The notes: a model not told the origin generated them from the letters alone. Positions 26,187 through 33,303 are shown, counted from the first letter of the stretch. The stretch is 33,980 nt of DNA from Bacteroidota bacterium (GCA_021831685.1 JAKBMG010000116.1:1-33980), one strand, 5' to 3'. Numbers and translations are program-made.

Positions 26187-27191
26187 ATGATGGAAAATTC
26201 TAAAATAAAAGTTGCATTACTACTGGGCGGTACATCGCCGGAAAGAGAAGTTTCTAAATCATCGAGTTTGTCAATTAATAAAGCATTAAAAAATTTGGGA
26301 TACCAAATTGTATTAATTGACCCGGCTTACGGAAAAAATCAGCCGGTGAATGAATCAGATTTTTTCGCTGAGAAAGATTTTTCAGAATTATCGAACCGTA
26401 ATTATGTGGAGGCAATAAATTCTTCACTTTTTAATGATGTCGATATTGCATTTCTCGGTCTTCACGGAAAGTGGGGCGAAGACGGAACGATTCAATCGCT
26501 TCTTGAATTGCGCGGAGTAAAGTACACAGGTTCTAATATAATCTCAAGCGCAATGTCTATGGACAAAATTATGTCAAAGATTTTATTTCAGCATTACGGT
26601 GTTAGTACTCCTAAGTGGATAGCTATTGAAAAGAAAAATCTTGATGTTGAAAAATTAATAAAGGAAATAAAAGATAAATTTGGTTATCCGTGCGTAATAA
26701 AGCCAAACGATCAAGGCTCTACAGTTGGGTTGACGATTTGTCAATCCGCAGCTGAAGTTTCAGAGGCAGTTAACCTGGCATTTCAGTTTTCCGGAAAAGT
26801 TTTGATTGAAGAGTATATCGCCGGGCACGAAGTGACAGTTGGAATTATAGATAACAAAGCTTTGCCCGTTCTCGAAATAAAGCCGAAGCATGGCATTTAT
26901 GATTACGAGTGTAAATACACGCACGGCATGAGCGAGTATGAGGTGCCTGCAAACCTTCCGGAAAATGTAAAAGAGGAATTGCAGTCGCAAGCTTTAAAGG
27001 CATTTGAAGCTCTTGAATGCAGTTCTTATGGGCGAATTGATTTTAGAGTCAACAACGAATACAAAACATATTGTCTTGAAGTAAATTCTCTACCAGGGAT
27101 GACAGCTACAAGTTTAGTTCCGAAAATGGCAAAGGCAGTGGGAATTTCTTTTGAAGAGTTAATTGATAAAATAATTAAGTTGTCACTTTAA
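26187..27191 (+). CDS. ddl: D-alanine--D-alanine ligase
   Basis: ATP-grasp enzyme that makes the D-Ala-D-Ala end of the peptidoglycan precursor. The 334-residue protein has the N-terminal LLLGGTSPEREVS, then FLGLHGKWGEDGTIQSLLELRGVKYTGS. ATP-grasp elements follow: FGYPCVIKPNDQGSTVG and VLIEEYIAGHEVTVGI. The metal and substrate loop is EVNSLPGMTATSLVP. Two adjacent ATGs (26187 and 26190) are possible starts; AGGA lies about 11 bases before the first. The next gene begins 1 nt after the stop, linking peptidoglycan synthesis with a divisome-like protein. Confidence 0.95.
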   Translation: MMENSKIKVALLLGGTSPEREVSKSSSLSINKALKNLGYQIVLIDPAYGKNQPVNESDFFAEKDFSELSNRNYVEAINSSLFNDVDIAFLGLHGKWGEDGTIQSLLELRGVKYTGSNIISSAMSMDKIMSKILFQHYGVSTPKWIAIEKKNLDVEKLIKEIKDKFGYPCVIKPNDQGSTVGLTICQSAAEVSEAVNLAFQFSGKVLIEEYIAGHEVTVGIIDNKALPVLEIKPKHGIYDYECKYTHGMSEYEVPANLPENVKEELQSQALKAFEALECSSYGRIDFRVNNEYKTYCLEVNSLPGMTATSLVPKMAKAVGISFEELIDKIIKLSL

Positions 27192-27192
27192 A

Positions 27193-27486
27193 ATGGCATC
27201 ATCAAAGTTCAATAAAACTTTATTTATCATTTTAGGTCTGATTTTTCTTACAGGTGCTGTATATATTTTTTTTAACGACGAGGGAATTTTAAAATACTTA
27301 AAGTTAAAAAGCGATGTGAATGATTTGAAGGAACAAATTTTAACTGTAGATAAAGATAACAAAAGCCTTCAAGCAGAAATAGATTCATTGCAGAGAAAAG
27401 ATCCGGCAAAAATAGAAAAGATTGCACGAGAAAAATACGGAATGATTAGAAAGGGAGAAACAACAATTAAGATAATTGAAAAGTAA
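27193..27486 (+). CDS. Septum formation initiator (FtsB/DivIC-like)
   Basis: A 97-residue bitopic membrane protein. A short positively charged N-terminus (KFNK) precedes one membrane helix at about 9-27 (LFIILGLIFLTGAVYIFF). A periplasmic coiled coil at about 36-75 follows (LKSDVNDLKEQILTVDKDNKSLQAEIDSLQ), and the conserved tail is IEKIAREKYGMIRKGE. This layout defines the FtsB/DivIC family, which with FtsL and FtsQ activates septal peptidoglycan synthesis. It is packed between ddl (1 nt before) and rarA (7 nt after). Position and pattern are strong; whether to call it FtsB or DivIC is convention. Confidence 0.9.
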   Translation: MASSKFNKTLFIILGLIFLTGAVYIFFNDEGILKYLKLKSDVNDLKEQILTVDKDNKSLQAEIDSLQRKDPAKIEKIAREKYGMIRKGETTIKIIEK

Positions 27487-27493
27487 GTTTTAA

Positions 27494-28786
27494 ATGAATA
27501 AAAACGACTTCCCTCAAATACCGCTTGCGGAGAGAGTCCGGCCGAAAACTTTAGATGAATTTCAAGGGCAGGAATCATTGCTTGGTAAGGGAAAACCAAT
27601 TCGTTTGATGATTGAGAATGACAGCTTGAGTTCATTTATTTTATGGGGACCTCCCGGCACCGGGAAGACAACAATCGCAAGAATCATTGCCGAACATACA
27701 AAGTCAGAATTTCATCAGATAAATGCCGTTTCTTCCGGTGTAAAAGACATTCGCTCGGTAATAGACATAGCTTCCCAAAATAAATTGATGAATCGGAAGA
27801 CCATTTTATTCATTGATGAAATACACCGTTTTAATAAAGCGCAACAGGATGCTTTGCTTAATTCGGTGGAATCCGGATTAATTATTTTAATCGGAGCTAC
27901 AACTGAGAATCCGTCCTTTGAAGTAATACCGGCGCTTCGTTCAAGAGCAAGGGTTTATATCCTGGAGGAGCTATCAAAAGACAATTTAACCGGTATTCTA
28001 AATTCTGCAATTAAAAAAGACGAATTTCTCGCCTCGTTAAACTTCATAGAAATTGATATAAATTTTTTGCTCTACCTTTCCGGCGGCGATGCCCGCTCAA
28101 TGCTAAGCATTTTTGAAGCGGCTGTCCTTCAGCAAATTCATTCCGGGGAAATAAAAATTGATAAAGAAGTTTTAGAGAATGTGGTTCAGAAGAAAAACAT
28201 TCTTTATGATAAAAGCGGGGAGGAACATTATAACGTAATTTCTGCTTTCATAAAAAGCATAAGAGGCAGCGACCCCGATGCGGCTCTTTATTGGATGGCA
28301 AGGATGCTTGAAGGCGGCGAAGATCCTTTATTTATTGCTCGCCGGCTAGTTATTCTTGCTTCTGAAGACATCGGTAATGCTTCTCCGAACGGGTTAGTGC
28401 TTGCTGAAGCCGCGTTCGGCGCTGTTGATAAAGTCGGAATGCCGGAGGCAAGAATTATTTTAGCTCAATGTGTTACTTATCTTGCATCCTCTCCAAAGAG
28501 TAATGCTTCTTATATGGGAATGGAAAAAGCTTTTGCAGATGTAAAGAATCAACCTCTCTATAACGTGCCGGTTCATTTAAGGAATGCTCCTACTAAATTG
28601 ATGAAAGATATTGGCTACGGAAAGGAATATAAATATCCACACGATTATGAGAATCATTTTGTCGCAGAAAATTATCTTCCTGAAGAATTAAAAAATGCGC
28701 AGTATTATTTTCCGACAGAGAACGGGCAGGAAAAGTCTTTGAAGGAAAGATTAAAGTTTTTATGGAAGAACAGAAAAAGATATTAA
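27494..28786 (+). CDS. rarA: Replication-associated AAA ATPase RarA (MgsA)
   Basis: Clamp-loader-like AAA+ ATPase of the RarA/Mgs1/WRNIP1 family that acts at stalled replication forks. The 430-residue protein starts PLAERVRPKTLDEFQGQESLL. Walker A is GPPGTGKTT and Walker B IDEIHRFNKAQQDALL; the sensor 1 segment is GATTENPSFEV and the arginine-finger region LRSRARV. The C-terminal family domain is clear from RGSDPDAALYWMARMLEGGEDPLFIARRLVILASEDIG to YKYPHDYENHFVAENYLP. The stop overlaps the methyltransferase ATG by 1 nt (TAATG). Confidence 0.95.
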   Translation: MNKNDFPQIPLAERVRPKTLDEFQGQESLLGKGKPIRLMIENDSLSSFILWGPPGTGKTTIARIIAEHTKSEFHQINAVSSGVKDIRSVIDIASQNKLMNRKTILFIDEIHRFNKAQQDALLNSVESGLIILIGATTENPSFEVIPALRSRARVYILEELSKDNLTGILNSAIKKDEFLASLNFIEIDINFLLYLSGGDARSMLSIFEAAVLQQIHSGEIKIDKEVLENVVQKKNILYDKSGEEHYNVISAFIKSIRGSDPDAALYWMARMLEGGEDPLFIARRLVILASEDIGNASPNGLVLAEAAFGAVDKVGMPEARIILAQCVTYLASSPKSNASYMGMEKAFADVKNQPLYNVPVHLRNAPTKLMKDIGYGKEYKYPHDYENHFVAENYLPEELKNAQYYFPTENGQEKSLKERLKFLWKNRKRY

Positions 28787-29742
28787 TGGAATTTTCCTGC
28801 AAAATATGCGGCAACAAAAACGGCAATCAATTCTACAATGTTAGAGAGATGCAATTTGGAACAAGAGATGAATTTATATATTGCCAGTGTTCCGGTTGCG
28901 GATGCCTCCAATTAGTAAATCCTCCGGCGGACTTATCAAAATATTATCCGAAAGAATATTTTTCTTTTCAAATTCATAAAGAAAAATATTTGAAGCAAAA
29001 ACTTAACATTTTACGCGACCGTTATGCATTCGGCATAAAAAATAATCTGGGAAAATTATTGTTTAATAGATACGGAGAGCCAACTTACATAGGGTGGCTT
29101 AAAAAATTTAACATTGATTTAGAAAGTAAAATATTAGATATCGGATGCGGCTCCGGAAAACTTCTTTATAGAATGGGGGACACCGGATTTAAGAATCTAA
29201 TGGGAATAGATGCTTTCATCGAAAAAGATATTTACTATCATAATGGTGTTAGGATATTTAAAAAGGATTTGAATGGGCTCACCGAAAAATTCGATCTGAT
29301 AATGATGCACCATTCATTAGAGCATTTTGAAGATCAACATGGAATATTTAACAAGCTTTCATCAATGCTAACAGAAGATAAAAATTTATTAATTAGAATC
29401 CCTATTTGCAGTTCTTATTCATGGAAATTTTATCGGGAGAATTGGTTTGCTCTTGAAGCTCCGAGACATTTTTACAATCACTCATTAGAGAGTATAAAAT
29501 ACTTGGCGGATAAATATAGGTTTGAAATTATCAACATTTTTTTTGATTCTCGAAGCATTCAATTTTGGGGCAGCGAACAATATAAAAGGGATATACCGTT
29601 GATGGATCAAAGATCATTCTTTATCAACCAAGATAATTCAATTTTCTCAAAGGTGGAGATTGAAAAATTTGAAAGAGAAACGGAAAGATTAAATAAAATC
29701 GGAGAAGGCGATCAGGCGGTTCTTTTTATGAAGAAAATTTGA
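28786..29742 (+). CDS. Zinc-ribbon class I SAM methyltransferase
   Basis: A 318-residue protein with an N-terminal cysteine-rich module (CKICG near residue 5, then CQCSGCGCLQL near 33-43) that looks like a zinc ribbon. A Rossmann methyltransferase domain follows, with the SAM loop ILDIGCGSGKLLYRMG and HHSLEHFED. Such proteins often act on nucleotide sugars or small molecules in polysaccharide clusters, but the substrate is unknown. The frame extends eight codons upstream to an ATG at 28762 inside rarA. The ATG at 28786 in the TAATG overlap is preferred because it begins MEFSCKICG and matches the coupling seen elsewhere here. It converges on dprA with a 2-bp gap. Confidence 0.85.
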   Translation: MEFSCKICGNKNGNQFYNVREMQFGTRDEFIYCQCSGCGCLQLVNPPADLSKYYPKEYFSFQIHKEKYLKQKLNILRDRYAFGIKNNLGKLLFNRYGEPTYIGWLKKFNIDLESKILDIGCGSGKLLYRMGDTGFKNLMGIDAFIEKDIYYHNGVRIFKKDLNGLTEKFDLIMMHHSLEHFEDQHGIFNKLSSMLTEDKNLLIRIPICSSYSWKFYRENWFALEAPRHFYNHSLESIKYLADKYRFEIINIFFDSRSIQFWGSEQYKRDIPLMDQRSFFINQDNSIFSKVEIEKFERETERLNKIGEGDQAVLFMKKI

Positions 29743-29744
29743 GA

Positions 29745-30908
29745 TTACAGAAGCGCAAACATTTTACCCGGTAATTGCTTCACCACTCCTTTGAATTCCA
29801 ATGAAAGAAGATGAACAAGGCAGTCGGAAGTAGATAAGTTTGTAACTGCAGCAATCTTATCAATTTGCACCGGCTCATTGGAAAGAGATGAAATAATTTT
29901 TTCTTCGAACAAATTTAATCCAACCTGGGGCTTAGGAATATTTTTACCAATTACCGGTTTTAACTTAAGCTCCAGTTCAATCAAAACATCCTCGAATGAT
30001 CTAATTAGTTTTGCTTCTCCTCTTTGGATTTTTAGATTTGTTCCTTCAGATTGTTTTACTCCAAGATTTCCCGGTACGGCAAATACTTCTCTGTTCTGAT
30101 CCAGAGCGTAGGAAGCGGTTTGCATTGCGCCGCCGGTAACGCCGGTTTCAATTATAATAGTACCTAGACTGATTCCAGAGATAATTCTATTTCTTTTAGG
30201 GAAATTTACCGCATCCGGTTTTGTTCCCAAACTATATTCTGAAATTATTAATCCGTGTTCGGAAATCTCATTAAATAATTTTTTATTCTCAGGAGGGTAT
30301 ATAACATCTAATCCTGATCCGATAACTGCAATGGTTCTGCCGTTATTCTTTAAAGAAGCGGTATGGGCAATAGTGTCTATGCCGCGAGCAAGTCCGCTTA
30401 CAATTGTAATTCTTTGAGATGCAAGATCGTTAACTAATCTTTCTGCTTGAAGTTTTCCATAATTGGAAGGCTGTCTCGTACCAACAACAGCAATGGAGTA
30501 ATTATCCGGTTCGGCAAAATTTCCTTTATAAAAAAGAATTATAGGAGGGTCATAAATTTTTTTTAAAATCGATGGATACTCATTGTCCCACACAGTAACA
30601 ATAGAGCAACCAAGTTTGTCAAGCTTATCAAGCTGTTTTAATACAATATCTTTTGTTTCGTTACGCTTGTGGTTAATTTGACGTATCCGCTTAGCAAGGT
30701 TGGTGCTTATTCCTTCTATTTCTAAAAGTGAATCGTAGTTTGCGGAAAGAATGTTTTCTGTAGTTTTAAATTTGGAGAGGAGGCTCCTAAATTTTGCGGG
30801 GCCAATTCCCTCTACGGAAAGGAGCAAAAATAAATCAGTTAATTGTTCTGGGTTTAGCTTAGTCAATTTTTCAATAAAATGAATATAATAATAACTGACG
30901 TTACACAA
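29745..30908 (-). CDS. dprA: DNA-protecting protein DprA (Smf)
   Basis: Transformation-dedicated RecA loader that protects incoming single-stranded DNA. The 387-residue protein has three parts. The N-terminal helix-hairpin-helix region (SVEGIGPAKFRSLLSKF, LEIEGIS) is followed by the Rossmann-like core with VVGTRQPSNYG, IVSGLARGIDTIAHTASL, VIGSGLDVIYPPEN and FPKRNRIISGIS. A C-terminal winged-helix-like part ends KGVVKQLPGKMFALL. The start is uncertain: the TTG at 30906-30908 has no good ribosome site, and a TTG 14 codons in (LTKLNPEQLT) is an alternative. Together with comEC it indicates natural competence. Confidence 0.93.
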   Translation of the reverse strand: MCNVSYYYIHFIEKLTKLNPEQLTDLFLLLSVEGIGPAKFRSLLSKFKTTENILSANYDSLLEIEGISTNLAKRIRQINHKRNETKDIVLKQLDKLDKLGCSIVTVWDNEYPSILKKIYDPPIILFYKGNFAEPDNYSIAVVGTRQPSNYGKLQAERLVNDLASQRITIVSGLARGIDTIAHTASLKNNGRTIAVIGSGLDVIYPPENKKLFNEISEHGLIISEYSLGTKPDAVNFPKRNRIISGISLGTIIIETGVTGGAMQTASYALDQNREVFAVPGNLGVKQSEGTNLKIQRGEAKLIRSFEDVLIELELKLKPVIGKNIPKPQVGLNLFEEKIISSLSNEPVQIDKIAAVTNLSTSDCLVHLLSLEFKGVVKQLPGKMFALL

Positions 30909-30972
30909 TATTTATTTTTTAATAACCACTTTCACCTTAGTCGGAGCCGCAACGGATTCACGTCAAGGAGAA

Positions 30973-31032
30973 ATGATCTCAATAATAGGTTTGAGTCACA
31001 GAAATTGCTTATTTAGGCTAAAGGCTGAATAA
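30973..31032 (+). CDS. Possible 19-codon ORF or gene-start relic
   Basis: In the spacer between dprA and the DUF3098-like gene, the plus strand has AAGGAG two bases before an ATG and a 19-residue frame MISIIGLSHRNCLFRLKAE. The first ten residues resemble the start of glutamyl-tRNA reductase (HemA), whose N-terminus has an I-x-GLxHR pattern, but the frame ends at once. It could be a deleted gene's start, a small peptide or coincidence. It would run antisense to readthrough from the DUF3098-like gene into dprA. Confidence 0.2.
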   Translation: MISIIGLSHRNCLFRLKAE

Positions 31033-31033
31033 A

Positions 31034-31324
31034 TTATTTTATCTGAGTATCAGAAGTATTAGTTGATTCAGTTGACTCTTTCTTGGTATAAAGAATTGAT
31101 AAAGGCAAAATAATTAAGTAGCCGATAATTAATAAAACAGGGGAAATATCTAATGAAGCTATGCTATTCCACGGACCCATTGACATAAAAATGAAACCAA
31201 TTATTATTGTAGCAATTCCCGCAAAGAAAATGGCATAATTTGTTTTTGTCCAATATGCGGAAAAGGGAGCGATAAATGTTTTTTTTGCTTTAAGAATACT
31301 TTTCTTTTTAATTGCTTTAGCCAT
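31034..31324 (-). CDS. DUF3098-like small membrane protein
   Basis: A 96-residue inner-membrane protein. A strongly basic N-terminus (KAIKKKSILKAKK) precedes two predicted helices at about 29-48 and 60-79. The block KTNYAIFFAGIATIIIGFIFM followed by ILYTKKE fits the DUF3098 pattern (N-Y-x-hydrophobic, GF-x-M) known from Bacteroidetes, where these genes often adjoin ftsX. No ftsX is seen here. The tail is Ser/Thr-rich and polar. AAGGAG lies seven bases before the ATG. An intrinsic terminator and a strong promoter-like sequence lie just upstream, so expression may depend on readthrough. Function is unknown. Confidence 0.7.
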   Translation of the reverse strand: MAKAIKKKSILKAKKTFIAPFSAYWTKTNYAIFFAGIATIIIGFIFMSMGPWNSIASLDISPVLLIIGYLIILPLSILYTKKESTESTNTSDTQIK

Positions 31325-31342
31325 AGTAAAACTCCTTGTAAT

Positions 31343-31380
31343 AAAAAAAGAAGCCCGGCGATGGGGGTGACACCGGGCTT
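31343..31380 (-). terminator. Intrinsic terminator upstream of the DUF3098-like gene
   Basis: On the minus strand AAGCCCGG (31380-31373) pairs with CCGGGCTT (31358-31351) across a 14-nt loop. A single C and then seven T residues (31349-31343) follow. This is a textbook rho-independent terminator. It lies between a promoter-like sequence (31433-31461) and the start codon at 31324. It must therefore either end a short RNA or attenuate the downstream gene. It may also stop readthrough from the 82-residue gene upstream. Confidence 0.85.
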
Positions 31381-31427
31381 AACTCTGTTTGCTTCAAAGG
31401 GCAGGGGAGAACCCTTCGAAAGAGTCG
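31343..31427 (-). ncRNA. Candidate ~84-nt structured small RNA or attenuator leader
   Basis: From the predicted start near 31427, the minus strand folds as two adjacent hairpins. The first has stem GACTCT (31426-31421) with AGAGTT (31386-31381). It stacks on TTCGAAGGG (31420-31412) with CCCTTTGAA (31401-31393), leaving a 10-nt loop TTCTCCCCTG and a one-sided bulge GCAAAC. The second is the terminator at 31380-31351, which begins at the very next base. Nearly every base is in a helix or loop. I do not recognise it as tRNA, 6S, SRP RNA or a known riboswitch class. Confidence 0.55.
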
Positions 31428-31432
31428 AACTA

Positions 31433-31461
31433 AATATATAATCTTTAAATTATTTTGTCAA
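31433..31461 (-). promoter_or_regulatory. Sigma-70-like promoter TTGACA-17-TATATT
   Basis: On the minus strand TTGACA (31461-31456), a 17-bp spacer and TATATT (31438-31433). The -35 is a perfect consensus and the -10 matches five of six. Initiation is expected near 31426-31427, exactly where the structured RNA begins. It lies 13 bp after the stop of the 82-residue gene. Confidence 0.7.
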
Positions 31462-31473
31462 GATAAAAAATTA

Positions 31474-31722
31474 TTATTTACTAATTTGATAAACAATTTT
31501 TCTAATTGTATCAAATTGCAGATAAGGGTATTCTTCGCGTATGGAGTCGATAGCATCTCCGGCGCTTATTTTGCTCGCCCTAAGCTGCTTAAATTTTTTC
31601 CTTATTTGATAGTCTCTAACTGATTTCTCATCAATTAGACCTTGAGCGCTTAATAGCTCATAAATTTCGTCGCTAATTAAGTCAGACAAGGGGTTGTCAA
31701 TTTTCGCTTTTAAAGTTGCCAT
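31474..31722 (-). CDS. Small hypothetical protein, possible DNA-binding
   Basis: An 82-residue, mostly helical, charged protein with no cysteines, signal peptide or membrane helix. I do not recognise the family. The C-terminal half, SAGDAIDSIREEYPYLQFDTIRKIVYQ, could form a helix-turn-helix: a first helix around DAIDSIREEY and a second around FDTIRKIVYQ. That would suit a small regulator, but this is a weak structural guess. AGGAAGG precedes the ATG at good distance. Upstream is a long leader with alternative RNA hairpins, downstream the small-RNA/DUF3098 region. Confidence 0.6.
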   Translation of the reverse strand: MATLKAKIDNPLSDLISDEIYELLSAQGLIDEKSVRDYQIRKKFKQLRASKISAGDAIDSIREEYPYLQFDTIRKIVYQISK

Positions 31723-31811
31723 AGCTGCCTTCCTTTTTTTTGTGTTTAATCTGTTGCTTAAGAAACAAGTATCAATTATTTAGACGTATACTCCGTTAAT
31801 TTTATTACAAC

Positions 31812-31895
31812 AAAAAACCGATCAGAGAAGTTCCCAAATCGGCACACCTTTGCTACTCTGATCAGAAAAATATTAAAATTTCCCTTAGTAGCAAA
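31812..31895 (-). ncRNA. Candidate regulatory leader with mutually exclusive hairpins
   Basis: On the minus strand three helices compete. Helix A is TTTGCTACT (31895-31887) with AGTAGCAAA (31857-31849). Helix B is GATCAGAG (31863-31856) with CTCTGATC (31827-31820). Helix C is CCGAT (31842-31838) with ATCGG (31822-31818), directly followed by TTTTTT (31817-31812). A and B share bases 31856-31857; B and C share 31820-31822. Helix C with its U-run is a terminator shape, so forming A would free C, while forming B would block C. This is the logic of an attenuator or riboswitch upstream of the 82-residue gene. No known class is recognised. Confidence 0.45.
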
Positions 31896-31901
31896 TCTTT
31901 T

Positions 31902-31930
31902 ATATTACAAGTCCTTTTTTTGTGAGTAAA
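31902..31930 (-). promoter_or_regulatory. Weak promoter candidate for the leader
   Basis: Minus strand TTTACT (31930-31925), 17 bp, TAATAT (31907-31902). Each box matches four of six consensus bases. Initiation would fall near 31895, the first base of helix A, which is the main reason to list it. Confidence 0.35.
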
Positions 31931-32223
31931 AATACAAGGATAATTGAAAAAGTCAAATAGCGGAATAAAAGAATTTTGAATATTTCGAAAATATATCTGC
32001 CTGATGTTTTTAAGGATATGGAGTTTATAATTATTATTCTTAACGTTTTAGCCTTCAAAGAAGAGTTTGATTAAAAAACGATTATTTACTATTGAAGTGT
32101 CTAATAGAATTTTTATACATATTCTTGTTAAAATTATCAAGAATCAAAATGCCAATTTACTTCAATCTTGATTTCAAATTGGAAACTATTAATGCAAATG
32201 ATCACTTCCATTTGGCAATCGAA

Positions 32224-33303
32224 CTAAATTGCTTCAATTGCGCTAAATACTTTTTCCGGGTATAAATACTTCATACAGTCATTAGGGCATATCGGAGAAA
32301 AGTAACAATCACAATCGAAATCTGGCTCTAAAATTTCACCTCTTCCATATAAATAAAATTCATTTTTATTAAAGATATTGTTAAAAAGAATTAGATTCTT
32401 TTTTAATCCAATTGCCAGATGCATAGCCATTGTAACTGCGGACACTATAGTGTCGCAGTTGTTTATCAAAGAAATAAATGTTTTTATCGGATAAAAACCG
32501 AAGTATTTTGCTCCACTTTCTTTTTGTATAAATTTATTTTTAACATCTTCTTGTTCGCCTCCGAGAAGAATAACTTCATAATCATTATTTAATAATTCTT
32601 TTGCAAGCCTTATCCAATAATCGGTTGGCCAAAGACGTGAAGTCCATCTTCCTCCGCAGCCTGTATTTAATCCAATAACTTTTTTAGACCTATCAATATT
32701 CCAACTTTGTCCGGATGTATCTACTTCAAGGATATATTCTTCTCCGTTGAATTCATAACCGCAGATTTCAAAAATTTCCTTTACATAATGTTTTGAATTT
32801 TGCTTATTTAAGTCATCAAACAAGCCAGTTTCCCATTTATGTTTTTCAGCTTCTGTGGCAATCGGCTTTGCATGACCAAATTCATCAATCGTAAAACCCG
32901 ATTTCCTTTTGGCATTTATGGAATTTGTTAAGGAAATTGCAATCGCGTCCTTGTCTAGATTTATCAACCAATCGAAACTAATATTCTTTAGGAACTCAAT
33001 ATTTTCAACTGAAACATTTAATATTCTATCAACTAATGATTTACCTAAGTCTGCTTGTCCTGTAGGGAGAATATCTGGCGAGTAAGTAATCCAGGTAATA
33101 TGAGCATTTGGATGTTCCTTGCGAATTCTACTTAAAAGGGGTGTAGTCCTTATGACATCACCAATTGCGCCTAATTTTATAATTAGAATTGTATCGGAAA
33201 CTCTATTGTATTTTGGACAATCTTCACAATGATAGCCAAATTCTTTATGCGGCTTACAGGGAATATCGCCCTTAAAATAAAGACAGTCAGAATGAATAAT
33301 CAT
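32224..33303 (-). CDS. Family 9 glycosyltransferase with Cys-rich N-terminus
   Basis: Heptosyltransferase-type (GT9, GT-B fold) enzyme of 359 residues, likely adding a sugar to LPS or another surface glycan. ILIIKLGAIGDVIRTTPLLSRIRKEHP is the family N-terminal acceptor loop and VIGLNTGCGGRWTSRLWP the nucleotide-sugar half. SAVTMAMHLAIGLKKNLILF is the donor-binding end. Before the GT domain sit four cysteines (CLYFKGDIPC, then CEDC), and at the C-terminus CDCYFSPICPNDC. This suggests bound metal, which is not part of the standard GT9 core. The frame begins at a TTG (33315), but ATG at 33301-33303 is chosen because GAGG lies six bases upstream. The adjacent Wzz-type gene fits a polysaccharide locus. 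Confidence 0.88.
   Translation of the reverse strand: MIIHSDCLYFKGDIPCKPHKEFGYHCEDCPKYNRVSDTILIIKLGAIGDVIRTTPLLSRIRKEHPNAHITWITYSPDILPTGQADLGKSLVDRILNVSVENIEFLKNISFDWLINLDKDAIAISLTNSINAKRKSGFTIDEFGHAKPIATEAEKHKWETGLFDDLNKQNSKHYVKEIFEICGYEFNGEEYILEVDTSGQSWNIDRSKKVIGLNTGCGGRWTSRLWPTDYWIRLAKELLNNDYEVILLGGEQEDVKNKFIQKESGAKYFGFYPIKTFISLINNCDTIVSAVTMAMHLAIGLKKNLILFNNIFNKNEFYLYGRGEILEPDFDCDCYFSPICPNDCMKYLYPEKVFSAIEAI

Larger units (their letters stand above)
31723..32223. other. Long non-coding region between small gene and glycosyltransferase
   Basis: Besides the leader structures near 31812-31930, the stretch after the glycosyltransferase stop carries several inverted pairs. ATTCTTG/CAAGAAT lies at 32121-32127 and 32138-32144. 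CCAATTT/AAATTGG lies at 32152-32158 and 32176-32182. TGCCAA/TTGGCA lies at 32150-32155 and 32212-32217. They could act in ending glycosyltransferase transcription, but none has a good U-run. No protein-coding gene was seen. Confidence 0.5.

Noticed and set aside
31343-31427. Small SRP RNA or a known riboswitch
   Set aside because: The conserved GGAAGCAGCC-type SRP core is absent, and no aptamer consensus I know (preQ1, fluoride, TPP, SAM classes, c-di-GMP) fits.
31419-31432. GTTCGACTC-like segment suggesting a tRNA T-arm
   Set aside because: No matching acceptor, D or anticodon arms can be drawn; the bases fit better in the long stem of the two-hairpin RNA.
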